From NCBI GenBank assembly GCA_027449865.1, contig DAIDKV010000130.1:1-41232 (forward strand): a stretch of 41,232 nucleotides of DNA, read 5' to 3'. The notes beneath the pieces are model-generated. The model saw nothing but the letters and a program-made list of their open reading frames with translations. It made no database searches and was not told where the DNA came from. How positions within the stretch are numbered: the first letter of the stretch is position 1; each line of letters opens with the position of its first letter. This stretch comes from Planctomycetales bacterium. GTDB taxonomy: Bacteria > Planctomycetota > Planctomycetia > Isosphaerales > Isosphaeraceae. Positions 1 through 9,126 of the stretch are shown here, one piece after another. The position numbers and the translations under genes were made by a program.

Positions 1-2
1 AG

Positions 3-428
3 AAGGAACGGCTGCAATCGCTGTTGCAGACCGAAGCCTATCGTGAGGTCAAGCCTCTCATGCAAACGACTTATGAACGCGGCAAGGCCGATGCGCTTCG
101 CGAGGTCAAGCCTCTCATGCAGACCACATACGAACGCGGCAAGGCCGATGCGCTTCGCGAGGTCAAACCTCTCATGCAGACCACATACGAACGCGGCATC
201 AAACAGGGCATCGAACAGGGCATCGAACGCGGCATCGAACGCGGCATCGAACAGGGCATCGAGCAGGGTATGCGGCGATCGGTCCTTCTGATGATGGGGA
301 AGAAGTTCGGCCCGTTGCCGGCTGAGGTCGAACGCCGGGTCGAAGCTCTCTCGACGGAGGCTCTGGCCCAGCTTCAGCTCGACCTCCTTGATGCGCGGAC
401 CCTTGAAGAACTCCGCCTGGACGATTGA
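3..428 (+). CDS. C-terminal part of an Rpn-family nuclease / DUF4351 protein (5' end outside window)
   Basis: The reading frame is open from base 3, so the gene begins before the window; the TTG at 24 is only an internal codon. Three parts are visible: imperfect 19-residue repeats (units like MQTTYERGKADALREVKPL), then six four-residue repeats of the GIEQ/GIER type, then a 50-residue tail from MMGKKFGPLP to LEELRLDD that resembles the DUF4351 end of Rpn (recombination-promoting nuclease, PD-(D/E)XK transposase-like) proteins. In that family the nuclease domain is N-terminal, so the catalytic part would be upstream and cannot be checked here. The repeats are probably a flexible or helical linker. 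Ends at TGA 426-428. The domain is inferred from the repeat style and tail only. Confidence 0.6.
   Translation, partial: KERLQSLLQTEAYREVKPLMQTTYERGKADALREVKPLMQTTYERGKADALREVKPLMQTTYERGIKQGIEQGIERGIERGIEQGIEQGMRRSVLLMMGKKFGPLPAEVERRVEALSTEALAQLQLDLLDARTLEELRLDD
24..194 (+). repeat. 57-bp in-frame tandem repeats inside the Rpn-like gene
   Basis: A partial degenerate unit (24-59) is followed by two full 57-bp units (60-116 and 117-173) and a truncated unit (174-194). The full units are nearly identical in DNA sequence and each encodes 19 residues, so unit number can change without shifting the frame. Confidence 0.85.
195..266 (+). repeat. 12-bp tandem repeats coding for GI(E/K)(Q/R)
   Basis: Six consecutive 12-bp units encode GIKQ, GIEQ, GIER, GIER, GIEQ and GIEQ. 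They directly follow the 57-bp array and lead into the conserved C-terminal tail. Such GIEQG runs are common just before DUF4351 tails. Confidence 0.85.
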
Positions 429-940
429 TTCCCCCAGGTCGTTCAGCGACGAGGCGAGTCCCAGAGTACCCGGAACGAGGACGGACGAAACCTCGCGACG
501 CGAACGCTGTTGATCCTGACCGCGACTCCGGACACGACGGCCTGGTCCACCCAGGCCGCCGAGCAAACGGGGTTCCCCTTATGACGTTCCAGACCGGAGC
601 TGTCGGAGTCGGCTCCGGTCGGCGACCAGGTCGAGATCCAGTGCTCCCTCCGGCAAAAGACCGGCTACCCCAGCCATCACCTTCCGGACAGGATCATCGG
701 GCTCGTGAATCCGTGGGCAACGCCCACTCGTAAAACCGACCGGCACCCGCACGCGTTCGCTCACGATCTTGAGAGAGCCACCTCTGCCAGGTTCGGGTGC
801 CCGTCGCCCATTTTCGGCCAACCGGGTTGGAAACCGGCCGGAGTTCCACCAGCGCGCGCTGGCCGCCGCGTGGTTCGTATCCTATAATGAGGGCGATTCT
901 GGAGCGACGCCCGATTTCACCTCAAGGGCGAGTCCCATCG
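429..940. other. Intergenic stretch, no gene supported
   Basis: Several short frames are open on both strands, but none has recognisable domains, a good start context or a conserved-looking composition. The only signal noted is a TATAAT hexamer at 883-888 ahead of the next gene. Confidence 0.5.
860..888 (+). promoter_or_regulatory. Possible sigma70-type promoter for the squalene-cyclase-repeat gene
   Basis: A perfect -10 hexamer TATAAT lies at 883-888, about 53 bases before the chosen start. The matching -35 region (around 860-865, TGGCCG) is weak. The TATAAT overlaps an upstream in-frame ATG at 887, which argues against that ATG being the start. Confidence 0.3.
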
Positions 941-2530
941 ATGCCCGCAACCTGGCCCTCCGCATCCATGCCCCGACATTTCCGCGCCCGATGGGAGCAG
1001 CTTCGCCGGGGCGAATACGATCCCGAGGCGCTCCGGACCGTCCCCGCCTGGGGCCTCAGCCTGCTCCTCCACTCGCTCGCCCTCCTGATCCTCGCCCTTT
1101 TGATCCGATGGTCGCACCGCGCGCCGGTCGCTCCGCCCATCGAGGGCCAGCTCGTCAATACCCAGCTTGGCGACGTGACCTCCCTGGTCGACGCCAAACA
1201 GGCCGGCGACCCGTTCACCGTGGCGCGGTCGGCCGACCCTCCCTCGATCGGACTCGATCCCGACCCGCACCTGAAGCTCGCCGGTCAGCCCGAAATCCCG
1301 AACCTGGTCCAGTACGCTCCTGTCCTCGCCGCTCCCACGCCGCTGCTCGACCTGAAAAACCCGTCGATGGTCGGCGCCCGGTTCCCCGAGATCGCCATGA
1401 GCCTCAAGGCGCCGTTCTCGGGCCGACAGGGGATGAACCGGGCCAGACTCGTCCGTCGCGAGGGAGGCACGGCAAAGTCGGAAAAATCCGTCGAGGACGG
1501 TCTCGACTGGATCGTCCGCCACCAGCGCCCTGACGGCGCCTGGAGCCTCGACTACCACGAGCAATGCCAGGGCACCCCCTGCCCCTCGCGTCCGGTCATG
1601 GCGACGGACACCGGCGCCACCGGGCTGGCCCTGCTTCCGCTCCTGGGTGCCGGCTACATTCACACGGTCAAGAGCAAGCATCAGGACGCCGTTCGTCGCG
1701 GGATCGGATGGCTGGTCGACCACCAGCAGCCCGACGGCAACCTCTTCACCGGCCCGCCCGGCATGGCCTACATGTACAGCCACGCCATCGGGACCATGGC
1801 CCTCTGCGAGGCCTACGGCCTTTCGCAGGACCCTCGGCTCAAGAAACCCGCCCGGCTCGCGATCGAATTCATCACCAACTCTCAGGATCCCAGCACGGGC
1901 GGCTGGCGTTACTTCCCCGGCCAGGCTGGCGACACCTCCGTCTTCGGCTGGATGATGTTCGCCCTTCGAAGTGGTCGAGGCGCCGGCATCCCCATCCCGC
2001 GCCGCGTTCTCAAGGACTGCTCGAAATACCTCGACCTCGCCTCAATCGATCGAAGCCGGGTCGGATACGCCTACCAGCCCGGCCGCCCCGGCTCGATGAT
2101 CATGACCGCCGAGGCCCTTCTCGCCCGACAGATCCTTGGCTGGCCCCGCAAAACCCCCGCCCTCGTCAAGGGCGCCTCGATCATCGCCCGTGACCTCGAC
2201 ACCAATCACGACCGAAACATTTACTACTGGTACTACGCCACCCAGCTCCTTCATAACATGAAGAACCAGGACTGGGACGACTGGAACCTCAAGGTCCGCG
2301 AGGGCCTGATCTCCATGCAAATCCAGGACGGAACCTGCGCCAACGGAAGCTGGGACCCCGACTTTCCCGCCCAGGACGTCTGGGGTCAGCGCGCCGGCCG
2401 ACTTTTCACCTCCTCGCTTTCGATCCTCACCCTCGAAGTCTACTACCGCTACCTGCCCCTTTACCGAGACTACGACGAGGACCAGGAAAACGACGCCCCC
2501 CTGCTCCGCGCCGATCGCGGCAAGAACTGA
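941..2530 (+). CDS. Membrane-anchored prenyltransferase/squalene-cyclase-repeat protein
   Basis: A 529-aa protein with one N-terminal transmembrane helix (about residues 37-58) after a basic segment, a low-complexity extracytoplasmic stretch, then an alpha/alpha-toroid domain from about residue 185. Several repeat-like blocks of the terpenoid-cyclase/prenyltransferase type are visible: VRHQRPDGAWSL, VDHQQPDGNLF, NSQDPSTGGWRYFPG and MQIQDGTCANGSWDPD. The canonical DxDD motif of squalene-hopene cyclase is not evident, so it is unlikely to be a hopanoid synthase. Planctomycetes carry many such anchored toroid proteins of unknown role. Start 941 has AAGGG about 12 bases upstream; 887 and 968 are alternatives. 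The last 59 bases of the gene lie in the direct repeat that bounds the restriction-modification island. Confidence 0.8.
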   Translation: MPATWPSASMPRHFRARWEQLRRGEYDPEALRTVPAWGLSLLLHSLALLILALLIRWSHRAPVAPPIEGQLVNTQLGDVTSLVDAKQAGDPFTVARSADPPSIGLDPDPHLKLAGQPEIPNLVQYAPVLAAPTPLLDLKNPSMVGARFPEIAMSLKAPFSGRQGMNRARLVRREGGTAKSEKSVEDGLDWIVRHQRPDGAWSLDYHEQCQGTPCPSRPVMATDTGATGLALLPLLGAGYIHTVKSKHQDAVRRGIGWLVDHQQPDGNLFTGPPGMAYMYSHAIGTMALCEAYGLSQDPRLKKPARLAIEFITNSQDPSTGGWRYFPGQAGDTSVFGWMMFALRSGRGAGIPIPRRVLKDCSKYLDLASIDRSRVGYAYQPGRPGSMIMTAEALLARQILGWPRKTPALVKGASIIARDLDTNHDRNIYYWYYATQLLHNMKNQDWDDWNLKVREGLISMQIQDGTCANGSWDPDFPAQDVWGQRAGRLFTSSLSILTLEVYYRYLPLYRDYDEDQENDAPLLRADRGKN

Positions 2531-2660
2531 GCGTCTGGGAAAGAATGGCCATCGCGTCCGCCGTCTCTCAGACTGAAGATTCCAGATTCCAGACCCCGGA
2601 CTCCAGATCCCAGAAATCCAGGGGCAGTGGAGTGCGTCGATCGGCAATCTGTCGGGAATC
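2472..2660 (+). repeat. Left copy of the 189-bp direct repeat bounding the R-M island
   Basis: It aligns without gaps to 11717-11905 at a constant offset of 9245 bases, with five mismatches by eye, three of them in the last 12 bases. This copy covers the final codons and TGA of the squalene-cyclase-repeat gene plus 130 bases downstream, including a short internally repetitive GATTCCAGATTCCAGA segment. Confidence 0.95.
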
Positions 2661-2738
2661 CCTCGGCATTTGCCTTCCGGCTGATGCGGGGGTTGGGAGT
2701 CAGTCGCCGACGGCGGGCGCCTGGGGAAACTCCTTTTG

Positions 2739-3455
2739 TCAATAAGCCCACTCTTCATGACGGACCGGCAATTGATTCAACTTCTCCCTGAAGAATCGCC
2801 ACTGCGGCAGGAACCGGTCCATGAGATCGACAAAACGGGTGTTGTGCGTTGGCTCCAACAGATGAGTCATCTCATGAACGACGATGTATTCGAGGCACTC
2901 GGGCGGCTTCTTGGCGAGGTCCGTGTTGAGGCGAATGCGGTGCCTTTGGGCGTTGCAACTCCCCCATTTCGTTTTCATCCGTTGGACGAAAAACCGGTCT
3001 ACCTTGACGCCCAGTATCGGTTCCCACTTGCCGATCAATGGCGGCACGGCACTCTTGAGCTGCTCGCGATACCACGCCTCCATAATAGCCTGCCGGCTTG
3101 ACTCGGCTGTACCCGGCCGCAACCGCAGGATGATCGTGCTATGTTTCCGTTCGACGGAGGGCGCTTCGTCGCATTCGACAGTCTTGAGCAGGTAGCGTTT
3201 CCCCCAGAGATAATGGCTTTCGCGGTCCAGGTATTCGCGGGGTGTCTCGCGCTCCTGGGCGCGGAGCTTGTTCTGCTGCTGCCGGATCCAGCTCAGCTTG
3301 GAGATGGCGAAGACGCGGATGGTGTCGAGGCTCATCCGCCGGGGCGCGGAGATCTTGACCCGGCCGGCGGGAGGGTAAACGCTCAGATGGAGATTCTTGA
3401 TATCCTTGAGCTCGACCTCCACCGCGATGTCGCCCAGCTTCAGTTGAGTGGCCAT
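2739..3455 (-). CDS. YgjP/SprT-like zinc metallopeptidase (M48/DUF45 type)
   Basis: A 238-aa protein with the zinc motif HEMTH at residues 194-198, followed by E201 and a probable third ligand H204 in EPTHN. The WGSC block at about 164-167, typical of the YgjP family, is also present, and the length fits the family. Such genes are often found as the last gene of type I restriction operons, where their role is not established. Its ATG shares one base with the hsdR stop (TGATG), which indicates translational coupling. Assignment to the family is firm; substrate and link to restriction are unknown. Confidence 0.88.
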   Translation of the reverse strand: MATQLKLGDIAVEVELKDIKNLHLSVYPPAGRVKISAPRRMSLDTIRVFAISKLSWIRQQQNKLRAQERETPREYLDRESHYLWGKRYLLKTVECDEAPSVERKHSTIILRLRPGTAESSRQAIMEAWYREQLKSAVPPLIGKWEPILGVKVDRFFVQRMKTKWGSCNAQRHRIRLNTDLAKKPPECLEYIVVHEMTHLLEPTHNTRFVDLMDRFLPQWRFFREKLNQLPVRHEEWAY

Positions 3456-6400
3456 CAGTATTCCTTCTGGGCCTTGACGATGAGGAAGATGCGCTCCACC
3501 TCCTCGACATCTTGCAACACACCGTAAAGCGCCTGTTTGACGGCCCGTTCGCGGGTCTCGACGCCCCGCCAGGCGTCGGGACGCGTGGCCTTCACCGTCT
3601 CGTCGATCCGCAGGGCCAGCTCCTCGTCCTGGCCCAGGTTGTTGTAGAGGGCGCGTTTCCCCGGCGTGTCCAGCCGCTCGGGCGTATCGTCGGCCTGGCC
3701 GGCCTCCACCTGCTTCGCCAGCTCGGCGATCCGCTTCAGATACTCCTCGTACTCGATGGCCTTCGCCTTCCGCGCCGCGATGATCTCGTCGAGCAACGCC
3801 GACATTTTCTCGTAGAAGGCCGGATCGTTCAAATGCTCCTTGACGATCTTGCTGCGGACGTTGTTCTCGATCGTCTCGGCGATCGCGTTTCTGTCTCCCT
3901 TGAGCCCGCCGAGCTGCGCGGCGATGGCGTCGGCGATCCCAGACTTCACGATCAGTTCGAGCAGCCCCATCGTCTCGAAAGGCGAGATCGTCCGAGGCGC
4001 GTCGGCCACAATGTAGGTATCGATCAGGTGCCGCATGTCGGCCTCGTACGCCTTCAGGTCGAGGCTTTCGCCGCTGGCCCTGCGCACGGTGTCGCGGACG
4101 TTGACGTAACGCTCAAGTTCCCTCTTGATCCGCGTGATGTCGGCCGGCGTGTAGCCGGCGGCTTCCAGATCGTCGGCGATGTTGGCGTAGGACCGCACCA
4201 GCGACGCGGTCCCCTTGTAGAGCGCGGCGCGTTGGGGCTGTCGCTCCTCCAGGTCGGTCGGGATCTCGGTGTTGCCGCAGAAGTAATGGATGTGCTCCAG
4301 CTCGCCCCTCGGCGGCTCGACCGGCTCGCAGAGAAGGGCGAGCGTCTCCAGCGCGGCGTCGAGCCGCTCGCGGCCCTTCTGGAGGTGGTCGTGGATCATG
4401 ACCTCGGGATCGGCGCCGGGGGCGGTGTGATCCAGCTCCGAGGTGTAAACCGCGACGGCGTTGTTGACCTTCTTGAACAGGTCCTTGTAATCGACGATGT
4501 AGCCGAAATCCTTGTCCTCGCCGTCGAGCCGGTTGGTCCGGCAAATCGCCTGGAATAGCCCGTGGTCCTGCATCGACTTGTCGATGTAGAGGTACGTGCA
4601 GGGCGGCGCGTCGAAGCCGGTGAGCAGCTTGTCCACCACGATGAGCAGCTTCATGTTCGCCGGCTCTCGGGTAAAGAGCGCCTTGGCCCGCTCCTCGTAG
4701 GATTCCGTCCGGGTCATCCCCGGCCGGACCTCGACATCCCGGAGCAGATCGGTGTACGTGTTATAAACGAACTGCTTTTCGGTCTCGGTGTTGGCGCCGG
4801 TCTCCTCGCGGGTGACGTCCTGCGTCTGGGGATTGTAAGAGGTGATAAGAGCGCACTTTCCCCGGAGCGGAGTCTCCTGGAACAGCGAGAAATACCGGCA
4901 CGCCTCATAAATGCTCGACGCCACGAGGATGGCGTTGCCGCGCTCATTCATCAGGCGGGGCTTCACGCTGAAATCGAAGACAACGTCATTGACGATCTCG
5001 CCCATGCGCGACCGGGAGCTGAGCAGCTTCTGCATCGTGCCCCATTGCTTCTTCAGTTCGTCCTTCTGCCAGTCGTTGAGCGCCCGAGTCTTGGCCTCGA
5101 ACCAGGCATCGATCCGGTCCTGCGAGACGAGACGCTGGTCGATGTCGCGCGCCTCGTACACGAGGTCAAGCACCACCTCGTCCTCGACGGCCTCGCTGAA
5201 CTTGTAGGTGTGGATGTAGCCGCCGAAGACCATCAGGCTGGTCTTCTTATCCTCCTTGAGGAGCGGCGTGCCCGTGAAGCCGATGAAGACGGCGTTGGGC
5301 ATCATCGCCTTCATGACCCGGTGCAGCCGCCCCCCCTGGGTCCGGTGGCATTCGTCCACGAACACGAACACCTCGCCGGTGGTCAGGCTCGGGCCGGATT
5401 CCAGTTCCTTGATGTATGCGTTGAACTGCTCGTCCGTCTTCTTCTTGCCTTTTGGTCCAAACTTGTGGACCAGCGAGCAGAGCAGCCGTGGAGTGGCCAG
5501 CCCGAGCTGTTGAATCAGGTCGCGTCCGCTGTCGGCGCGGTAGACCGGCTCGCCGGCCTCGTGGAAAACGCGCTCGATCTGCCTGTCCAGCTCATCGCGG
5601 TCGGTGATGATGGCGACCCGGGCGGCGGGGTTGTTCTCCAGGATCCAGCGGGCGAGCAGCAGCATGACAATGCTCTTGCCGCTCCCCTGGGTGTGCCAGA
5701 TGATCCCGCCCTTGCGCTGGCGGACGTGATTCTGGGCGAGCTTGATGCCGAAATACTGGTGGACGCGGGGCAGCTTCTTCACGCCGCCGTCGAAGAGCAC
5801 GAAGTCGTGCATCAGCTCGATCAGCCGCTTCCTGTCGCACATCTTGAGCAGGTACTTGTCGACCTTGAAGCGGGTATCGTCCTCCTCGTCCTCCTTCCAT
5901 TTGAGGAAATACTTCTCCGGAGTGCCCACGGTCCCGAATTGCAGGCCCTCGGAGTCGTTACCGGCGAAGACGAATTGCACGGTGCTGAAGAACCAGGCGT
6001 TGAACTCGGGTTGCTGGTTGGAAAGGCTCTGGCGGATGCCTTCACCAATCGAGACGCGGGAGTTCTTCAGCTCGATCGTGCCGATCGCGATGCCGTTGAC
6101 GTACAGCACGAGGTCGGGACGGCGCTCGTGACCGCCGCGCAGCGTGACCTCCTCGGCGATGGCGAAGTCGTTTGCTTCTGGCTCTCGCCAGTTAATCAGG
6201 TGAACCGTTTCCGTCGCCTTGCCGGCCTCGGTCTTCACCGGGACGCCGTAGCGGAGCAGGCTGTAAACGGCCTGGTTATTGCCGTAGAGGCCGCGGTGGT
6301 GGTTGTCGGCCTCGGTGCGGAGCCTGTGCAGGGCGATGGCGATCTGCGGCGCGGTGTAGCCGCATCGGGTCAGGTATGCGGTGAGCAGCCCTTCCTCGAT

Positions 6401-6517
6401 GTTGCTGTTGCCGTCGCGGTCGGTCCAGTCGCCGAGATTGCGGTAGCTCAGTTCGTCGCGGAAGAGGGCGATGACGCGGTTCTGCGTGACGCGCTCGGAT
6501 TGGCCGACGGTGCTCAT
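3455..6517 (-). CDS. hsdR: Type I restriction enzyme R subunit (endonuclease/translocase)
   Basis: A 1020-aa protein, normal length for HsdR. The N-terminal PD-(D/E)XK nuclease is visible with D135, E149 and K151 (RRPDLVLYVNG...IELKNS). The superfamily 2 translocase follows, with Walker A GSGKS at 278-282 and the DECH box at 388-391. A third helicase-type block (ALITSYNPQ, later LLIVVDKLLTGFDAP) and a C-terminal helical region complete the usual architecture. No broken motif is seen, so this gene looks intact. It cuts DNA after translocation as part of the R2M2S complex. The start codon overlaps the stop of the upstream AlbA_2 gene (ATGA), and the stop overlaps the metallopeptidase start, so its translation probably depends on ribosomes arriving from upstream. 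Confidence 0.96.
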   Translation of the reverse strand: MSTVGQSERVTQNRVIALFRDELSYRNLGDWTDRDGNSNIEEGLLTAYLTRCGYTAPQIAIALHRLRTEADNHHRGLYGNNQAVYSLLRYGVPVKTEAGKATETVHLINWREPEANDFAIAEEVTLRGGHERRPDLVLYVNGIAIGTIELKNSRVSIGEGIRQSLSNQQPEFNAWFFSTVQFVFAGNDSEGLQFGTVGTPEKYFLKWKEDEEDDTRFKVDKYLLKMCDRKRLIELMHDFVLFDGGVKKLPRVHQYFGIKLAQNHVRQRKGGIIWHTQGSGKSIVMLLLARWILENNPAARVAIITDRDELDRQIERVFHEAGEPVYRADSGRDLIQQLGLATPRLLCSLVHKFGPKGKKKTDEQFNAYIKELESGPSLTTGEVFVFVDECHRTQGGRLHRVMKAMMPNAVFIGFTGTPLLKEDKKTSLMVFGGYIHTYKFSEAVEDEVVLDLVYEARDIDQRLVSQDRIDAWFEAKTRALNDWQKDELKKQWGTMQKLLSSRSRMGEIVNDVVFDFSVKPRLMNERGNAILVASSIYEACRYFSLFQETPLRGKCALITSYNPQTQDVTREETGANTETEKQFVYNTYTDLLRDVEVRPGMTRTESYEERAKALFTREPANMKLLIVVDKLLTGFDAPPCTYLYIDKSMQDHGLFQAICRTNRLDGEDKDFGYIVDYKDLFKKVNNAVAVYTSELDHTAPGADPEVMIHDHLQKGRERLDAALETLALLCEPVEPPRGELEHIHYFCGNTEIPTDLEERQPQRAALYKGTASLVRSYANIADDLEAAGYTPADITRIKRELERYVNVRDTVRRASGESLDLKAYEADMRHLIDTYIVADAPRTISPFETMGLLELIVKSGIADAIAAQLGGLKGDRNAIAETIENNVRSKIVKEHLNDPAFYEKMSALLDEIIAARKAKAIEYEEYLKRIAELAKQVEAGQADDTPERLDTPGKRALYNNLGQDEELALRIDETVKATRPDAWRGVETRERAVKQALYGVLQDVEEVERIFLIVKAQKEY

Positions 6518-7879
6518 TTCAGAACCTCCCAGTGGCCGCCCTTGTCGGGGCCGACGCGGCGAACAATTTCATCTTTCTTGAGATTGTTGATTTGTAAAAA
6601 GATGGCTCGTTCGGATCGGCGAAGTTTCTCAGCCATCTCGGGAATCGTGATTCTCGGCCTTGCAAGCATCAGTTCGACGATCGCCTGGGCGGTCTCGCCC
6701 AATCTTTTCCCTGAAGGTTTTCCCTGAAGGTTTTCCCTGAAGGTGCTGGCTCCCCACTCAGCCGCTCCAGAACCGCTTTCAGGAACGAGAACCTGGCCCA
6801 CCAGCCTCCTGCGTCATATTCGATGACGGGATCAGGGAAACCGGCAGCGCGGCATTCCTCGAAAATACGTTCGATTCCACGCCCCCACATCTCGATTTCC
6901 CCGGAGCGAAAGAACGCGTTGGCAATCTCGGGATTGAACGGTTTGGAGGCGTGTTGCCGCATCACCTTTTCCGGGGTCCAGTTTTCGGGAAGATGACCGG
7001 GGTTCCAGATCGACATCTTTTCCTCGTAGACCTTGATCTGGATCGGGGTGTGCGTGGCGTAATCCTTGTGGATGATGGCGTTCAAAACCGCTTCGCGGAG
7101 AGCCTCATACGGCACGGGATAGGTCTCGACCCGGTGAATGCCCTGGTACGTGATGGCGGCCTTCATGTACTTGGCACGGATCATCTTGACCGTCTCGGCT
7201 GCCTGCGTGAAGAGATCGCCTTCAATCAGGTCGTGGTAAACGACATCGCTCCCATCACGAAAAAATCCGACCTTCACATACGAGCCGCTGAAGAATCTCT
7301 GTGGATCCGTATGAAAGAGCAGCACCGCGGCCCTGGTCAGATACTTGCCTTCAAGGAGTCGTAGTTTCTCCAGCAGACTTTCACGCGACCCCTTGAGGTC
7401 CGCCGCCGTCATCCGCTCGCTGAGCCTGGCCAGCTTTCGGAACGTGCCGAACGCCGACGCTGAAAGTTGCCGCGCGGAGACGCCCGGCACCGGCACGCTA
7501 TCCCAGGTGCGTCCGTACCGACCCAGCAAAAACCGGTCGAGCGCCGCCCCCTTGAGTTCCTGCTTCGTGCTGCCGCTACGGACGTGGTATTCCCCCCGGT
7601 AGCTGATCGGGTTGGGGTATGGCTCGACGCGGATCTCCACCAGATCCTTGCCCCCGTCCCGCACCAGCCGAACATTGGCCATGATGCCGAGCACGTCGCG
7701 GATCTTGTTCGGCAGGTCCTCCATCGGTTTGCTCGCGCCCGCGACCCCGACGGGAATGCCCCTGTCGTTGCGGCCAATGACCAGAACACCCCCTCGGCAT
7801 TGGCGAACCCGCAGAGCCACTTCAAATATTCGTCCCGCCACGACTCCTTCCACTCGACGTTCTGGTCTTCCCTTTTCAT
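6514..7879 (-). pseudogene. AlbA_2 (Schlafen-like) ATP-binding/transcriptional regulator, split by two frameshifts
   Basis: Three pieces in different frames together make one COG2865-type protein. The first 30 residues (MKREDQNVEWKESW...CGFANAEG) start at 7879. The middle (GVLVIGRNDRG... to SGEPAPSG) carries the rest of the AlbA_2 domain and the HATPase-like region (REAVLNAIIHKDYA, EMWGRGIERI). The last piece (RLGETAQAIVEL... to GGHWEVLK) is a winged helix. The first break sits in a run of five C at 7789-7793 (G on the coding strand), where six would keep the frame. The second sits at three copies of a 13-bp repeat (6705-6743), where one or four copies would keep the frame. The gene overlaps the hsdS stop and the hsdR start by ATGA at both ends. 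It may be a pseudogene, a phase-variable gene, or hold a sequencing error at the C-run. Confidence 0.8.
6705..6743 (-). repeat. Three perfect copies of a 13-bp repeat in the AlbA_2 gene
   Basis: The unit TTTTCCCTGAAGG occurs at 6705-6717, 6718-6730 and 6731-6743 without mismatch. Because 13 is not a multiple of three, gain or loss of units shifts the frame. With one or four units the upstream frame joins the winged-helix frame; with three, as here, it runs to a premature stop. Confidence 0.95.
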
Positions 7880-9126
7880 ACCAGTCGGATCCTCCCCGTG
7901 AGGAGTTCCTGCATCATGCCCTGCTTGACGTTCCGGGCCTTGGCCAGCTTTTCTTCCAGCGCGGCGATCTCGGCGTCCATGTCTGAGAGAACAGCGGCTA
8001 TTGCCCTTTGTTCTTCAGATGGAGGAATCGGAATTGCAAATGCCTTGAGCCACGCGAATTCGACACTTTCAACAGTGGTCCCTGCCTTTAAACACTGCGC
8101 GAGAATTTGGTCACCATGGGCTACAAGAGAATGGAGGAGGTAATCAGACGATATATGATCGTGCGGCACAATAGCCTTAATATCCTGATTGATAGCCATC
8201 GGGACAATATTTATAGCGACGGGCAGGTACTTACGCAGGATACCACTGCGTGTCACTACAACGATCGAATTCGGTGGAAGTAAAGTGGTTGCACCGGATC
8301 TGATTGCATACTCAGTCAGAGCGGCTCCGGTTGAGGACAACCGCACAGATTTCACATCGCCGGACGAGATCCACGGAACAGTTCCACCCTGCCAATAGAG
8401 GGGCTCACGCATCGAAGGAGTCATGCCGCCCCTCCATCCGCCCACATCGTTTAGTTTCCTCGTCTCCCACTTTCCACTGAAGCCCGGAAGTCGCCTCTTG
8501 CCTGTGAGCAATTCCTGCATGGCGCCCAGTTTAATCTGCCGCTTCTTGGCGATGAGTTGCTCCAGGGATTCGATGAGGGCATTGGCATTGCTCAATGCCC
8601 CGGCGATGGCTCTTTGCTCATTCAACGAGCGAGGCACAGGTATAGGAATCGCACCGATTGAATTCATGTTAATCTTTTTTGGAGTTGCGTTCATCAAGGC
8701 TCGCTTCTCTACATCGTTCCGGAATTCCTTCGATTTTGTATAACGGTAAAGATACTCTGGACATACTCTATCATTCGGCTTCAGTAGCGCGAGGCTGACA
8801 TAAATACTGGCATCCACTTCCCAATCTATCATTTTGGTGTCTCCCAATACACCGGCGGTGATGCGAGTCATCAGAATGTCGCCTTTCTCCGGCCTGCATC
8901 GTTTTATGAGGATCTTATGTTCGGCAACGGAAATATATTTTGTGTTTACAAAATCGTCTCGTGTAATATTCTCGACACTATAAAAAGGAACTCCTTCGGC
9001 AACGTATCTCGGCGTAAAATGCGTTCCATCGCAAATTGTATGACATAGCCGATCTAGCGGGACCACGTCCCAGTCATCCGGAACCATCCCTATCTCAGAT
9101 CGCTTGAAGCCAGGCTTTACTTCCAT
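7876..9126 (-). CDS. hsdS: Type I restriction enzyme specificity subunit S
   Basis: A 416-aa protein with the classic two-half design: target-recognition domain 1, conserved helical spacer, target-recognition domain 2, conserved helical end. The two helical ends repeat each other: EQRAIAGALSNANALIESLE...MQELLTGKRRL and EQRAIAAVLSDMDAEIAALE...MQELLTGRIRL. The subunit sets the bipartite DNA target for both methylation and cleavage; the sequence recognised cannot be told from here. The DNA of both recognition domains is more A+T-rich than the rest of the operon, as is usual for these exchangeable parts. It overlaps the 3' end of the hsdM second half by 10 bases and the AlbA_2 start by four. Confidence 0.95.
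   Translation of the reverse strand: MEVKPGFKRSEIGMVPDDWDVVPLDRLCHTICDGTHFTPRYVAEGVPFYSVENITRDDFVNTKYISVAEHKILIKRCRPEKGDILMTRITAGVLGDTKMIDWEVDASIYVSLALLKPNDRVCPEYLYRYTKSKEFRNDVEKRALMNATPKKINMNSIGAIPIPVPRSLNEQRAIAGALSNANALIESLEQLIAKKRQIKLGAMQELLTGKRRLPGFSGKWETRKLNDVGGWRGGMTPSMREPLYWQGGTVPWISSGDVKSVRLSSTGAALTEYAIRSGATTLLPPNSIVVVTRSGILRKYLPVAINIVPMAINQDIKAIVPHDHISSDYLLHSLVAHGDQILAQCLKAGTTVESVEFAWLKAFAIPIPPSEEQRAIAAVLSDMDAEIAALEEKLAKARNVKQGMMQELLTGRIRLV

Noticed and set aside
425-733. 102-codon frame after the Rpn-like gene
   Set aside because: No start context, domain or natural-looking composition.
2570-2625. Short GATTCCAGA-like direct repeats considered as a CRISPR array
   Set aside because: The repeats are very short and irregular, with no spacer structure and no cas genes nearby.
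4562-6727. 721-codon open frame on the plus strand opposite hsdR
   Set aside because: It is exactly antisense to an intact HsdR with all catalytic motifs. Its Leu/Val/Glu/Asp/Gly-rich composition is typical of shadow frames in high-GC DNA.
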